A stretch of 64,000 bases of DNA from Chryseobacterium gilvum (GCF_025628965.1 NZ_JAOTEN010000001.1:992001-1056000); one strand, 5' to 3'; positions 8,869-19,700 are shown, numbered from the stretch's first letter. A program made the numbers and translations. Notes: generated from the sequence alone by a model not told the origin.

Positions 8869-9660
8869 ATGAAAAGTATTTATTCTAAAATCTCACTTGT
8901 ACTGTGTATTACAAGCTCTTTATATTCTTACGCTTGGGGATTGACGGGACACAGAATTATTGCAGAAATTGCTGAAAATCATCTGAGTGGGAAAGCAAAA
9001 AGAGAAATCAGAAAAATGATGGGACAGGAACGTCTTGCGTATTGGGCAAACTGGCCGGATTTTATTAAATCTGATACCACCGGAACCTGGAAGCAGGCTT
9101 CTGCATGGCATTACGTAAATATTGATCCTCAAACCGACTTCAAAGCATTTGAACAAAACCTGAAAGCACAGGCAGGACCTAATCTTTACAGTCAGATCAA
9201 AACATTATCTGCACAGATCAAAGATGAAAAAACCGCTGAAAAAGACCGTAAAATCGCTTTAATATTCCTGATTCATATGGTGGGAGATCTTACCCAGCCA
9301 TTGCATACAGGAAGATCTGAAGATTTAGGAGGAAATAAGATTAATGTGACTTATTTTGGAGATAAAACAAATTTACATTCAGTTTGGGATGGTAAATTAG
9401 TAGATTCACAAAAATACAGTTACACAGAATATGCAAAACTTCTTGACATTAAATCTAAAGAAGAAGTAGCACAAATTCAGTCCGGAACGTTAGAAAACTG
9501 GCTGTATGATTCTCATTTAATTGCCAATAAAATTTATGCGCAAACTCCGGAAGGTTCAAAACTATCGTACGAATACCAGTATAAATTTAATGACACCATG
9601 GAAAGACAGCTGCTATACGGCGGTCTAAGACTGGCAAAAGTGTTGAATGATTTATTTTAA
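8869..9660 (+). CDS. Secreted S1/P1-type zinc nuclease
   Basis: The 263-residue protein has an N-terminal signal peptide. Cleavage before W23 would leave WGLTGHRIIAEIAE as the mature N-terminus; in P1 nuclease the N-terminal tryptophan itself helps bind zinc. Further zinc ligands of the family are visible in order: NWPDFIKSD, HYVNID, HMVGDLTQPLHTG and NLHSVWDG. These enzymes hydrolyse single-stranded nucleic acids and 3'-phosphates in the periplasm or outside the cell, probably for nutrient salvage. It is monocistronic with its own promoter and terminator. Length and motifs are complete. Confidence 0.9.
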   Translation: MKSIYSKISLVLCITSSLYSYAWGLTGHRIIAEIAENHLSGKAKREIRKMMGQERLAYWANWPDFIKSDTTGTWKQASAWHYVNIDPQTDFKAFEQNLKAQAGPNLYSQIKTLSAQIKDEKTAEKDRKIALIFLIHMVGDLTQPLHTGRSEDLGGNKINVTYFGDKTNLHSVWDGKLVDSQKYSYTEYAKLLDIKSKEEVAQIQSGTLENWLYDSHLIANKIYAQTPEGSKLSYEYQYKFNDTMERQLLYGGLRLAKVLNDLF

Positions 9661-9683
9661 ATAATTATAATTGTATCAAATAT

Positions 9684-9708
9684 AAAGTGAGGTCTTTGGC
9701 TTCACTTT
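9684..9708 (+). terminator. Intrinsic terminator after the nuclease gene
   Basis: A 7-bp stem (9684-9690 with 9702-9708) is followed by a T-run. Confidence 0.7.
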
Positions 9709-9852
9709 TTTTTATCCTCATTGAGCGCAGATAATGTACAACTTATTTTCCAATGTAATTTTAATTCAATAAAAAATAATTAAAAACGGTGTAACCTTTT
9801 TACGATTTCAAACGTATAATATACAGTAACTCTATTGTTGAGAATAAAATAA

Positions 9853-10719
9853 ATGAGACAATTAAAAATAACCAAGCAGGTAACCAACAGGGAAACTGCT
9901 TCATTAGACAAGTATTTGCAGGAAATCGGTAAAGTAGAATTGATCACTGCAGACGAAGAAGTAGATTTGGCACAGAGAATCCGCGCAGGAGACAGAGCCG
10001 CACTGGAAAAATTAATCAAAGCCAACCTTCGTTTCGTAGTTTCAGTTTCTAAACAGTACCAAAATCAAGGCCTTTCGCTTCCCGATTTAATTAATGAAGG
10101 AAATTTAGGATTGATGAAAGCTGCAAAAAGATACGATGAAACAAGAGGTTTTAAATTTATCTCTTACGCCGTTTGGTGGATCCGTCAATCGATTTTACAG
10201 GCTTTGGCAGAGCAGTCGAGAATTGTAAGATTGCCATTGAATAAAATTGGTTCGATCAATAAAATCAATAAAGCATACGCTCACCTTGAGCAGGAAAACG
10301 AAAGACCCCCTTCTCCGGAAGAATTGGCTGAAGTTCTTGACATGAGCGAGGAAGACATCAAAGAATCCATGAAAAACTCCGGAAGACACCTGTCGATGGA
10401 TGCACCGTTGGTAGAAGGTGAAGATTCTAATTTATATGATGTTTTGCGTTCAGGAGAATCTCCAAGCCCGGATAAAGACCTGATGCTGGAATCTCTTCAG
10501 ATTGAAATTGAAAGAGCGCTGAATACATTGACACCGAGAGAGGCAGATTTAGTAAGATTATATTTCGGACTAAACGGAAAACATCCGATGACCTTGGAAG
10601 AAATCGGTGAAACTTTCGATCTTACAAGAGAGAGAGTGCGTCAGATTAAAGAAAAAGCCATCAAAAGATTGAAACACAATACCAGAAGTAAGATTTTGAA
10701 ATCTTATTTAGGTAAATAA
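9853..10719 (+). CDS. rpoD: Primary RNA polymerase sigma factor (RpoD/SigA)
   Basis: At 288 residues it is the short housekeeping sigma typical of Bacteroidota, lacking region 1.1 and the long non-conserved insert of proteobacterial RpoD. Region 1.2 is at [15 protein letters not shown]. Regions 2.1-2.4 cover [16 protein letters not shown] through [14 protein letters not shown], and region 4.2 is [20 protein letters not shown]. It directs transcription from the TTG/TAnnTTTG promoters found throughout this window. It is monocistronic and ends at a strong terminator. I found no exact TAnnTTTG directly upstream, so its own promoter may be weaker or regulated differently. Confidence 0.96.
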   Translation: MRQLKITKQVTNRETASLDKYLQEIGKVELITADEEVDLAQRIRAGDRAALEKLIKANLRFVVSVSKQYQNQGLSLPDLINEGNLGLMKAAKRYDETRGFKFISYAVWWIRQSILQALAEQSRIVRLPLNKIGSINKINKAYAHLEQENERPPSPEELAEVLDMSEEDIKESMKNSGRHLSMDAPLVEGEDSNLYDVLRSGESPSPDKDLMLESLQIEIERALNTLTPREADLVRLYFGLNGKHPMTLEEIGETFDLTRERVRQIKEKAIKRLKHNTRSKILKSYLGK

Positions 10720-10737
10720 TTAAATTGATACACTTAC

Positions 10738-10770
10738 AAAACGGAGTTTGATTTTTTCAGGCTCCGTTTT
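10738..10770 (+). terminator. Intrinsic terminator of rpoD
   Basis: A 9-bp stem (10738-10746 with 10762-10770) ends in a run of T on the plus strand. Confidence 0.85.
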
Positions 10771-10814
10771 TTTATTGATTAAATATTCTAATTTAAGTTT
10801 TACCTTTAAAAAGC

Positions 10815-11285
10815 TTACTTAATCTCAGATTTTACATTTCCACAAGATACCATTGATTTTCCATAATAAGGATTAACGATTTGTTTTTCGTTGCTCAGCC
10901 AGCTTCCTTTGGCCATCGGACAATACTGTACGAATATTGTCTGATCAGACATTTTATTTTCCTTTGCTAAACCGATCATAATATCAGACATTGTAAAAAA
11001 TGCTTTTCTTTGAGTCTCGATATTTTTTGCCTGTTCAATAATTTTGGCATCAGATTTTAGTGAATTCAGTGTTTTATCATCAATTGATTTGACATGTACT
11101 GTTGAAGCTGTTTTTAGAAATTCTCCTGCCGCCATTGATGTTTTTTTACGATCATCAGACGCTAGAGAAGATTTTAACTGAATATAATTCTGATATAATT
11201 TTGTCAGTTGGGTATTCTGTTTTGACTGAGACTGCAAAACAACTACCATAATTACAGAAAATAAAAGTGCGATATATTTTTTCAT
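10815..11285 (-). CDS. Secreted DUF3347-domain protein, possible metal binding
   Basis: I place the start at 11283-11285, giving 156 residues that begin with a clean signal peptide (MKKYIALLFSVIMVVVLQ); the longer frame to 11318 would put eleven hydrophilic residues in front of it. The C-terminal half has the DUF3347 signature: YCPMAKGSWLS, NPYYGKSMVSCG. The same domain occurs at the end of some CusB-type efflux adaptors, where Cys and Met suggest copper binding. No copper gene is next to it. It is probably monocistronic. The family is confident; the metal role is inference. Confidence 0.82.
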   Translation of the reverse strand: MKKYIALLFSVIMVVVLQSQSKQNTQLTKLYQNYIQLKSSLASDDRKKTSMAAGEFLKTASTVHVKSIDDKTLNSLKSDAKIIEQAKNIETQRKAFFTMSDIMIGLAKENKMSDQTIFVQYCPMAKGSWLSNEKQIVNPYYGKSMVSCGNVKSEIK

Positions 11286-11335
11286 TTTAATTCGGGAATG
11301 AATTGCGAATGTATTCAAAAATAATCAAATAAAAA

Positions 11336-11358
11336 ACTCCTGAAAAAAAATCAGGAGT
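11336..11358 (-). terminator. Intrinsic terminator of the TonB-dependent receptor gene
   Basis: An 8-bp stem (11336-11343 with 11351-11358) is followed on the minus strand by a T-run. Confidence 0.8.
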
Positions 11359-11364
11359 CTATAT

Positions 11365-13569
11365 TTATTTAATTTTAAATTCAAGTTTTACGTTAAAAAA
11401 CCTACCCGTCAAACGTACCGGAACAGGATACATCAGATTGGTATTGGCATCGGTAATCCACTGATTAGAAACGGTATTGTTGATATTAAAAGCGTTAAAA
11501 ACCTGTACCCCTAAAATCAGCTCATCAAAATTACCCCAGAAACCATACGTTTTTTTGTTGTCTTTTCGGTCGATAAAGACTTTTGAAAGCCCGATGTCTA
11601 CTCTTTTATACGAAGGCAAAGTTTTCTGGTACTGATAAGGGTCTGTAAAAACAGGCGCACCATTCGGTAATCCCATTGCATAGGTCAAAGTTAAGTTAAC
11701 CCGCATCGATGGAAATTTCGGCATATAATCCTGATAAAACATGGCAAATCTGAATCTCTGATCTGTGGGTCTCGGAATATCTCCTCTCCCATCAATATTT
11801 TCATATACTCTCGCATAACTTGCAGAAAGCCACGAATCTACTCCCGGAACAAACTCACCGAATAATCTGGTATCGATTCCGTAAGCGTATCCTGAAGCAT
11901 TATTTTTCCCGGAATAGCGGATTCTCACATTATCCATGTAATAAGGAATCAGGTTATCCATTTTCTTATAATACAGTTCTGTCGTTAATTTAAATGGTCT
12001 GTCGTCAAACTCAAATTCAAAATCATTCGCCAAAATTGCCTGTATGGAACGCTGAGATTTAATATTCGGATTAAAGTTACCATCTAAATCTTTAATTTCC
12101 TTATAAAAAGGAGCCTGATAATACACTCCTCCCGAAAGTCTGAACAGCATATCGGTATTCCAATCCGGTTTTATGGCAAACTGTGCTCTTGGCGAAAATA
12201 TGGTTTCGTCGTTGAAGCTCCAGTGTGACACTCGTGCACCGGCGTTAACGAAAACTTTGCTAGATCCCCAGAAAAATTTCTGTGAATATTGAGCATAAGC
12301 CGATAGTCTTGTCGGTTCTATATGATTTTTCCCTGAAATACTATAGTATAAATCTAAATCTGAAGCATCCGGAAATCTTGGGTCATCCAAAGGTCTTGGA
12401 GTGCTGTAGCCGGAAGAATCTACCAGCTTCCATTCATTAGTAAGATCGCTCAGATTTTCTTTTTCAAATTTAAACCCGACTTCAATAGCCGTATTCACAT
12501 TAGGTGAAAAACGGGTTCTGAACTGGGTTCCGTAGGTTTTCACTAAAAGGTCATTTCTGGCGTGCTCTATTTGTCCGCCTACATCATAAGACGTAATCGG
12601 GTCGCCCGTAATCGGGTCAAATGTCTGTAAAATATAGCTTGAAGCAATAGAATAATATTCTCTTTCGCGGTTTTGATAGGCAAAACTGTCTAATGTAAAT
12701 CTCCATTTATCAGACGGTTTATAATTCATTGAAAAAGTACCCATCATATTTTTGTACTTGTCATCTTCTTTACCATTATAAAATACGGTAAGATTGATGG
12801 GCCTCTGTACCGATCCGAAGTCTACACTTCTCTCTTTCGGGACCATTTCGTAATCATTTTTAGAATAATATCCTATAAATGACATGGTGAATTTTTCGCT
12901 TACATGATAATTCAAATATGTCTGAAAATCATAGTATACCGGATTGAAATCGGTGTCTTCATTTAAAGTATTCAGCACCAAATTGGTATTTCTATACCTT
13001 CCTGAAAATAAAGCGGTTAATTTTTTATTTTTTGAAGCCAAACCTGTCGTTAATCTTCCTCCGATTAAACTTGCCTCACCGGAAACTTCAAATTTTTCCG
13101 GTTCGCGGTAATAAATATTCAATGCCGAAGACATTTTATCACCGTATCTCGGTTCAAACCCTCCTGCAGAAAAATTGACTGTAGAAACCATATCCGGATT
13201 AATAATGCTTAACCCTTCCTGCTGCGAATTTCTGATCAAAAAAGGCCTGTAAATCTCAATATCATTAATGTAAATAAGGTTTTCATCATAGTTTCCACCA
13301 CGCACCATGTATTGTGAAGACAACTCGGTATTGGAGTTTACGGAAGGCAGCGTTTTGATGATCCCTTCGATTCCCCCGGAAATACTCGCCACATTCTGAG
13401 CATCTTTGGCAGATATTTTAACGGTGGAAAGATCGGTAGTACTTCCTACTACTTTTTTCTGGAAAACGACTTCCTCAATATCGGTTGTTCTTGTTGTATC
13501 TCTCTTTTTGGTCTGTGAAAATACTAACATGGGAACCATAAGGCTCAATGGTAAAACTAATTTTTTCAA
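11365..13569 (-). CDS. TonB-dependent outer-membrane receptor
   Basis: The 734-residue protein has a signal peptide (residues 1-18, ending VFSQ). A plug domain starts near IEEVVFQKKVVG and includes VRGGNYDENLIYINDIEIYRP. A large beta-barrel follows, rich in alternating aromatic strands and ending in a short hydrophobic strand (FFNVKLEFKIK). It lacks the N-terminal carboxypeptidase-like domain common in SusC relatives. No SusD-like gene is adjacent, so the substrate cannot be predicted; siderophores or other metal complexes are typical. The start is a TTG codon at 13567-13569, chosen because the signal peptide begins there and no nearby ATG fits. Confidence 0.9.
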   Translation of the reverse strand: MKKLVLPLSLMVPMLVFSQTKKRDTTRTTDIEEVVFQKKVVGSTTDLSTVKISAKDAQNVASISGGIEGIIKTLPSVNSNTELSSQYMVRGGNYDENLIYINDIEIYRPFLIRNSQQEGLSIINPDMVSTVNFSAGGFEPRYGDKMSSALNIYYREPEKFEVSGEASLIGGRLTTGLASKNKKLTALFSGRYRNTNLVLNTLNEDTDFNPVYYDFQTYLNYHVSEKFTMSFIGYYSKNDYEMVPKERSVDFGSVQRPINLTVFYNGKEDDKYKNMMGTFSMNYKPSDKWRFTLDSFAYQNREREYYSIASSYILQTFDPITGDPITSYDVGGQIEHARNDLLVKTYGTQFRTRFSPNVNTAIEVGFKFEKENLSDLTNEWKLVDSSGYSTPRPLDDPRFPDASDLDLYYSISGKNHIEPTRLSAYAQYSQKFFWGSSKVFVNAGARVSHWSFNDETIFSPRAQFAIKPDWNTDMLFRLSGGVYYQAPFYKEIKDLDGNFNPNIKSQRSIQAILANDFEFEFDDRPFKLTTELYYKKMDNLIPYYMDNVRIRYSGKNNASGYAYGIDTRLFGEFVPGVDSWLSASYARVYENIDGRGDIPRPTDQRFRFAMFYQDYMPKFPSMRVNLTLTYAMGLPNGAPVFTDPYQYQKTLPSYKRVDIGLSKVFIDRKDNKKTYGFWGNFDELILGVQVFNAFNINNTVSNQWITDANTNLMYPVPVRLTGRFFNVKLEFKIK

Positions 13570-13611
13570 ACGAAATGTTTTAGAATGCTAAATTTAAGTA
13601 TTTTTTAACAA

Positions 13612-14421
13612 CTACAAAATGGATTCTCTCACTCTTGTCAGTTTTTGCAGCAAATCTTCCAATAAATCCAGGCGCAGCATGTTTGCTCCGTCAGATAAAG
13701 CGGTTTCCGGAGTTGGATGCGTCTCAATGAAAATTCCGTCTGCACCGACTGCAATTCCCGCTTTTGCTATTGTTTCAATCAAATCCGGTCTTCCTCCTGT
13801 GACTCCCGAACTTTGATTAGGCTGTTGTAAGGAATGCGTAACATCCAGAATAACCGGTGCATATTCTCTCATGGTAGGAATTCCGCGGTAATCGACAACC
13901 AAATCTGTATATCCGAAAGAATTTCCTCTTTCAATGATCGCGACTTTTTGATTGTCGGAATCTGTTACTTTTTGTACGGCAAATTTCATGGATTCCGGAG
14001 ACAGAAACTGTCCTTTTTTTAAAGATACACATTTTCCGGTTTTGGCTGCGGCGATCAGAAGATCTGTCTGGCGAACCAAAAATGCAGGAATCTGCAAAAC
14101 ATCTACATACTGAGCTGCTAAAGCTGCATGATCATTTTCATGAATATCTGTCGTGGTGGGAATATTAAACGTCTCCCCTACTTTTTTAAGAATTTCGAGC
14201 GATTTTTCTTCCCCGATGGTTGTAAAAGAATCTACCCTGCTTCTGTTGGCTTTTTTGAAGCTTCCTTTGAAAATGTAAGGAATATTATATTGATCAGTCA
14301 GCTCAATTACTTTTTCTGCAATTCTTAATGCCATATCTTCCCCTTCAATAATGCACGGACCGGCAATGAGGAAAAAGTTTTTTGAATCTTTGTGGTGTAT
14401 GTTGTCTAAATACTGAATCAT
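13612..14421 (-). CDS. kdsA: 3-deoxy-8-phosphooctulonate synthase (Kdo-8-P synthase)
   Basis: The 269-residue protein is a full-length KdsA. It shows FLIAGPCIIEGEDMAL near the N-terminus, FKGSFKKANRSR for phosphoenolpyruvate binding, TTDIHE, and the C-terminal IFIETHPTPETALSDGANML. It condenses phosphoenolpyruvate with arabinose 5-phosphate to give Kdo 8-phosphate, the precursor of the inner core sugar of lipopolysaccharide, in the cytoplasm. The next enzyme but one, KdsB, is encoded at 33035-33757. It has its own upstream gap of about 107 bp and is not obviously co-transcribed with the gene further upstream. Confidence 0.96.
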   Translation of the reverse strand: MIQYLDNIHHKDSKNFFLIAGPCIIEGEDMALRIAEKVIELTDQYNIPYIFKGSFKKANRSRVDSFTTIGEEKSLEILKKVGETFNIPTTTDIHENDHAALAAQYVDVLQIPAFLVRQTDLLIAAAKTGKCVSLKKGQFLSPESMKFAVQKVTDSDNQKVAIIERGNSFGYTDLVVDYRGIPTMREYAPVILDVTHSLQQPNQSSGVTGGRPDLIETIAKAGIAVGADGIFIETHPTPETALSDGANMLRLDLLEDLLQKLTRVRESIL

Positions 14422-14527
14422 TTTATCTGAATTAATAAGTTCAGTAAAAATACTTATAAAGTTCGGAAAAGCGAAATTATTTAACCCTTAGGATTTAATG
14501 CATGTAACTCACTGTATTTTGAAATTG

Positions 14528-15058
14528 CTAAGAATTTATCTTTTTTAAAATTTTCTCAAATGTATTACTATTTCTGCTGGTGAACTGATCTTTCAGATTC
14601 TTTCTTCCCAGGATTTTACCAAATGTAGAGTCCAATGTATTTCCTTTCGGGACCTGCCAATAAAAAATTCCATTTACAATTTTCGCTTCTTCGCCTTCGG
14701 TTTTTGCCGCATTTTCAAATTCTTTCATCAAAACCGTTTCAACTTCATTGTGACCGACAAAAGCATAGATATGCAGGTTTTCATTCTTATCAAAGGGATT
14801 TGAATTCCAAAAACGTTCAACTTCTTCTTTAGATTTGATGAATAAAAAAGCTTCATAATTAAAATGTTCCGACATGGCTTTTTCCAGAATGATTTTTAAC
14901 GCTTCAGCATTTTGATTCGATGAAAAAATAATATTTCCTGAAGCTAACACAGAACTTACATTTTCCATACCCGCATTACTGAAAACCTCGCAGACTTCAG
15001 CCATTTTCATATTAGTTCCTTTTACATTGACACCACGGAGAAAAGCACAGTATTTCAT
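14528..15058 (-). CDS. DUF1697-domain protein
   Basis: The 176-residue cytoplasmic protein opens with KYCAFLRGVNVKGTNMKMAE and continues VSSVLASGNIIFSS, the well-conserved N-terminal pattern of DUF1697. The family is widespread, with no established enzymatic activity that I know. The gene sits 106 bp upstream of kdsA on the same strand and directly downstream of the TTAGGAT tandem repeat. Nothing in the context suggests a pathway. Confidence 0.8.
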   Translation of the reverse strand: MKYCAFLRGVNVKGTNMKMAEVCEVFSNAGMENVSSVLASGNIIFSSNQNAEALKIILEKAMSEHFNYEAFLFIKSKEEVERFWNSNPFDKNENLHIYAFVGHNEVETVLMKEFENAAKTEGEEAKIVNGIFYWQVPKGNTLDSTFGKILGRKNLKDQFTSRNSNTFEKILKKINS

Positions 15059-15063
15059 TTTAA

Positions 15064-15091
15064 TTAGGATTTAGGATTTAGGATTTAGGAT
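15064..15091. repeat. Tandem heptamer TTAGGAT, four copies
   Basis: Four perfect head-to-tail copies of TTAGGAT occupy 15064-15091, right before the DUF1697 start. They are followed by a degenerate inverted repeat (about 15093-15150) of AATTAGAGATT-like and AATTTCTAAT-like segments, which runs into the last codons of the GT-C-like gene. Confidence 0.85.
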
Positions 15092-15134
15092 TTAAAATTA
15101 GAGATTTTAGAGATTGTATATTAATTTCTAAATA

Positions 15135-16625
15135 CTAATTTCTAATTTTTTCGTAGAGATTATAATCACTTCCGGAAGGTTTCAGCTTATAGATTTTCTC
15201 AAGAATTTTATTGTCACTTTTTAAATGGTCTTTTATCCGGAATTCTTTAAGCAGTTTATAATGATCTTTATAATACGCTGAATCTTGATCTTCAAATAAA
15301 TTATTGTACGAAAGCAGATATTTTGGCTTTCTTTTTTTAACGGTATTGATCCAGTAGTGAGGCTTGTCTTTCCTGATTTCGGTCTGAATTTGCTTATCGA
15401 CCAATCCTACTTCATCAATCGTTTTCAGACCGGAAAAATATGGGATGTATCCTGCAGGTTCCAATAAAATCCATTGTTTTTTATCTTTTTCATACACGTC
15501 CAGAAATAATCCTATTGATCTTCTGTAGTTCCACTCACCATTTCCTGTTGCAATGGAATGTACGGTCTGAAAGGCCAACATCGGGAGAATGTAGAATATA
15601 ATTAAAAGGCTCAGCCAAAGATTACGTTTTACTTTCTGCTCCAGAACAAAAATGATGACAGGAACAAATAGCAGAATTTGCGGAACCCAGTAATACCAGT
15701 CGAAAAGGCTTTTTTGCGATAGAAAAACCAATTGTTTCGTCCACGCAAAAAGGAAAATAATCCATAAAAAATAATTTCTTTTTTCACGCTGTCGGATCAG
15801 ATAAATAAAACAGGCCAGTTCAAACAAAGCTATTAAGATCATAAAAGGATTAAAATCTCCCGGAAGCTTTACCATTCCCCAAAAATTACCATAATTGAGC
15901 CTGAAATAATCAAAATCCTGCTGCAGCGTGAAATGATTGTCATAGCGTAATTTTTTAGCAACAATCGTATTATTGACCCATTCGCCAAAATAAAACCAGT
16001 TGAATGCTACAGATAATGCAATACCCAAAATACCCCCTAAAACGAAGCTCCATTTTATTTTTTTATTCCAAAAAATATCAACTAAAAAAATAATTCCCAG
16101 GAAAATAACCGTATCAATCCTGGTAAATAAAATAAGAACCGGTAAGATGATCAATGCCCATTTTTTCTCTTTTTGGAAGCCATAATATAATAAAGCCATC
16201 TCTAAAAAGAATAAAATCCCATATTCCATTCCGAGTATGGAAATTTTGATAGAAGGGGGTAAAATTCCGAACAAAAAAATAAAAATTGCTTTATGCCAGT
16301 TATTTTTAAACAGGATATGGGATAAGAATAAGCTTCCAATGGTAAAAAGTATTGTATTGAATATAAGAAGCGGCTCAATAAAATTGTCTTTCCCGAAGAT
16401 CAGGTTGAAAAAATAAGAAACAAAAACATACAAATGGGTGGTGGAAGCAGAGATCTTTGTATTACCGTTAAAACCGATAACGCCATAATCCAATAAATTC
16501 TGAGCAACTCTCCACGTAATAAAAGCGTCTTCCTGAATGTGATGGGTCAGCAAAAAATACAGCTTTGCAATGATTGCAAAAATAACTGCGTAAATGGGAA
16601 GGTTTTTATTTTTAAGTAGAGTCAT
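15135..16625 (-). CDS. Polytopic GT-C-like glycosyltransferase or membrane protein
   Basis: The 496-residue protein has roughly ten to twelve predicted membrane helices and a soluble C-terminal tail. After the first helix comes EDAFITWRVAQNLL, an acidic first-loop motif of the kind found in GT-C glycosyltransferases that use polyprenyl-phosphate sugars. I cannot name a subfamily. The gene lies 91 bp downstream of the DUF2723 protein start side on the same strand, but a terminator separates the two. A role in adding sugars to envelope glycans or proteins is inference. Its final codons fall within a degenerate repeat. Confidence 0.6.
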   Translation of the reverse strand: MTLLKNKNLPIYAVIFAIIAKLYFLLTHHIQEDAFITWRVAQNLLDYGVIGFNGNTKISASTTHLYVFVSYFFNLIFGKDNFIEPLLIFNTILFTIGSLFLSHILFKNNWHKAIFIFLFGILPPSIKISILGMEYGILFFLEMALLYYGFQKEKKWALIILPVLILFTRIDTVIFLGIIFLVDIFWNKKIKWSFVLGGILGIALSVAFNWFYFGEWVNNTIVAKKLRYDNHFTLQQDFDYFRLNYGNFWGMVKLPGDFNPFMILIALFELACFIYLIRQREKRNYFLWIIFLFAWTKQLVFLSQKSLFDWYYWVPQILLFVPVIIFVLEQKVKRNLWLSLLIIFYILPMLAFQTVHSIATGNGEWNYRRSIGLFLDVYEKDKKQWILLEPAGYIPYFSGLKTIDEVGLVDKQIQTEIRKDKPHYWINTVKKRKPKYLLSYNNLFEDQDSAYYKDHYKLLKEFRIKDHLKSDNKILEKIYKLKPSGSDYNLYEKIRN

Positions 16626-16643
16626 TGTGTTCTTTTAACCGCA

Positions 16644-16674
16644 CAAATATAATTCTAAAATGTTTTACAATCAA
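16644..16674 (-). promoter_or_regulatory. Promoter of the GT-C-like gene
   Basis: On the minus strand: TTG (16672-16674), a 20-bp spacer and TATATTTG (16644-16651), both exact matches to the flavobacterial consensus, 19 bp before the ATG. Confidence 0.75.
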
Positions 16675-16681
16675 CAATAAA

Positions 16682-16705
16682 AAAGCGGAACCGAAGTTCC
16701 GCTTT
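16682..16705 (-). terminator. Intrinsic terminator of the DUF2723 gene
   Basis: A 10-bp stem (16682-16691 with 16696-16705) closes a four-base loop and is followed on the minus strand by a T-run. Confidence 0.85.
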
Positions 16706-16716
16706 ATAAATATCTA

Positions 16717-19700
16717 TTATTGTGTTGCCTTGATAATGGCTGTTGTTATCTGATCTTCTTTTTCCTTCGAATATGTAGAGTCAAATGGTTCCATAATATC
16801 AAATAAATATTGGTAGAATGGTGTAATTCTCTGCACATTTTCAGATTCTGTAGCGGCTTTTTCTTTGCCCATCTGCTGAAGGTCTTTAATAAAGACATTA
16901 AATTTTTTATCAATCGGCTCTATCGATTTTACGAGATAGGCATACGCTTTATCTTTTTGACCTATTTTGGTGTAAGCATCGGTAACAGCCGTTACAACAA
17001 GAGAATACTCCATCGGCTTCGACTTCATTTCTCTTCCTACAAATCTTTGATCCTGCCTGTTTAACGTTAAATAATAATCATACTCCTCGAAAATTCCTTT
17101 TTTAAGAACTTCAGCCAGTTTTAAACCTTTTTGCTCCTGTCCTGCAACAATATATCCGTACACCATTGAGCTTAAAGAACGTGGATCGTTATATTTTTCT
17201 GCCGGAATTTCTTTTGCAGCCAGATCAAGCAATTCGATTGCCTTCCCTTTTTGACCAGATAATGCTAAAGCTGCAGCAGCACGGCTTGCAGAACTTCTGT
17301 AGCTAATGATATTGGATGTTGCGGTTTCATCAAAATGCGCATTCAGGTTTTTAAAATTACCCCATCTGAAGTTTTTCACCACGTTATACAATGAATTGGC
17401 ATCCACTCTACCCATTTCTCCATCATCGGTTCTAGGTGAATGAACAGGAATTAATCTGTAGCTGAACCCGTCAAACTGAAGATAATCATCCAGAAAGAAA
17501 ACATTCTCACTGTCATATACCCCTCCTGAAGAAAAGTTGATCGGACGTTTCCAGTCAAAATTTGCCAGAATATCAAACATCATCAGATTATTTTTATATA
17601 GTGTACTGCTCTTATAATCAATCATAATCTGGTTTGCCGTATTGGGTAAGTCTGAAGCGTTGATAATTCCTGCTTTTAAAGCGTTGTTTTTATTTACCGG
17701 TAAAATAAATTTTGAAACCGGAAGGAAATTATATTTCTCAAACCGCTCATCTCCGAAAATCATTTTTAAAATTTCATCTTTTTCAGGAGATTTAGATTTA
17801 AGGAAATTAACTGCTTCTTTCAAAGTCATTGAATCCTGAACGAGATATTTCTGAAATTCTCTCATCGCCGTATCGGGAGCACCGGATTCCTTTAAATTTG
17901 AAAAAATGTTTTGCCAGTCGTCTTTTTTCATCAGATAAATCTGGTCATTTACTCCGTCTCTATAGTCTTCATGAGTAAGCTGACTCGGAATCGGATTTGC
18001 ATTGTATGTTTTTCTTTTAACCTGATCGATATTCCATGGTGTTGAAAGAAGGGTAAAATTAACCACCTTCACATCATCCCGGAACCTTTCGGTTTCCTGC
18101 ATTGCCCAAACCGGATACGTATCATTATCCCCATAAACAAATAAAATATCTTCTTTCGGCAAAGATTTTAAAACCGAATATGCATAATCATACGCTGTAT
18201 ATCGGTCACTTCTGTCGTGAACGTTATAATTCTGGAATCCCATCATAAAAGGAACCCCTAACAAAATAACGCCGAAAGCTAAATTGGCTGCATTTGATTT
18301 TATCTTAGACTGTAAGTACCAGAGAATTGCCCCTGCTCCGAGACCAATCCAGATGGCAAAAGCATAAAAAGATCCAACCATTGCATAATCTCTTTCTCTC
18401 GGCTCAAAAGGTTTCATCCCCGTGTAGAAAACGATTCCTACACTGGTCAATATAAATAAGGATAAAATCGCATAGAATCTTCCGAAATCTCTCATAAACT
18501 GAAAATAACATCCAATAATTCCCAGCAATAATGGTAAAAAGAAAAACGCGACTGTACTTTCATTTCTGAATTTTGCAGGCATCGTATCCTGATTGGCCAA
18601 TAATGAATTATCGATGAAAGAAATTCCGGAAATCCAGTTTCCTTTGGTGTCTTCGCTGCTTCCTTCCAGATCATTCTGTCTTCCTACAAAATTCCACATC
18701 AGATATCTGATAAAGTAATATTTGTTTTGGAATGTAATAAAATAATCCATATTCTGCGCAAAAGAAGGCTTCTGCACCGTAATAAGATTATAAGGTTTTA
18801 CTTTAAGATAATCCTGCGCAGTAATAGTTTTATCTTCATATTTTGTTCTCAGGTCATTGAAAATAGATTTTGCTTCCGGATTGTCCGCCAAATCTTCGTT
18901 GCTATAATTAAAAGTAAAATCTGGAGCTCCGTACATAGAAATGTAGTTGGCCATGACATCTTTATCTTCATTAAACATCCTCGGCATCAAACTCACATGA
19001 GATTTATTGAAAACATAATTAAAACGGTCTCCTGTTTTTCTGTAGGTTCCTGTTTTTTCGTCTTTTTCATAAATTTCCCCGGTTTTTTCAGTTTTAAAAC
19101 TCCCGTCTTCATTTTTCTGGATCCCATCATTATCCAAGAAAGCCGTGTAATTCTGTCCATAAATGGTTGGCCAGTCTCCGTATTGCTCTCTGTTATAATA
19201 ATCAAGCATTCCAATTGCCGTATCCGGATCATTAAGGTTCATCGGAGGATTCGCATTGGCTCTGATCGGAATCACCATCCAGCAAGAAAAACCGATAATC
19301 ATATATACAACCGATAAAGCGACCGTCTGATATATATTTCTCTTTACCTTTCTTGCATATTTTATGATTATGTAACACAAGGTTACCATAATCACAAATC
19401 CAGCGATGGTTCCGGAATGGAAAGGAAGTCCCAAACCATTCACAAAGAATATTTCTAATTTCCCGAACAATGACATGATGAGCGGGAAAATAATTTTAAA
19501 AACAATAATCAATATCCCTAATGTAATCACATTGGCCCACAGAAAACTTTTCCAGGTAAACTGATATCTTCTTGCGTAATATACCAGACAAACAGCAGGA
19601 ATTGCCAACATGCACATCATGTGAACGCCTACAGAAAGCCCTAAAATAAAGAAAATCAAAATAATCCATCTTTCATTATCCTTTTCAAGATACTCATTTT

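Noticed and set aside
18727..19317. A 196-codon plus-strand frame inside the DUF2723 gene
   Set aside because: The composition is that of a mirror translation of membrane segments (runs of Ile, Phe, Arg). It has no start signal or homology, while the minus strand encodes a conserved protein.
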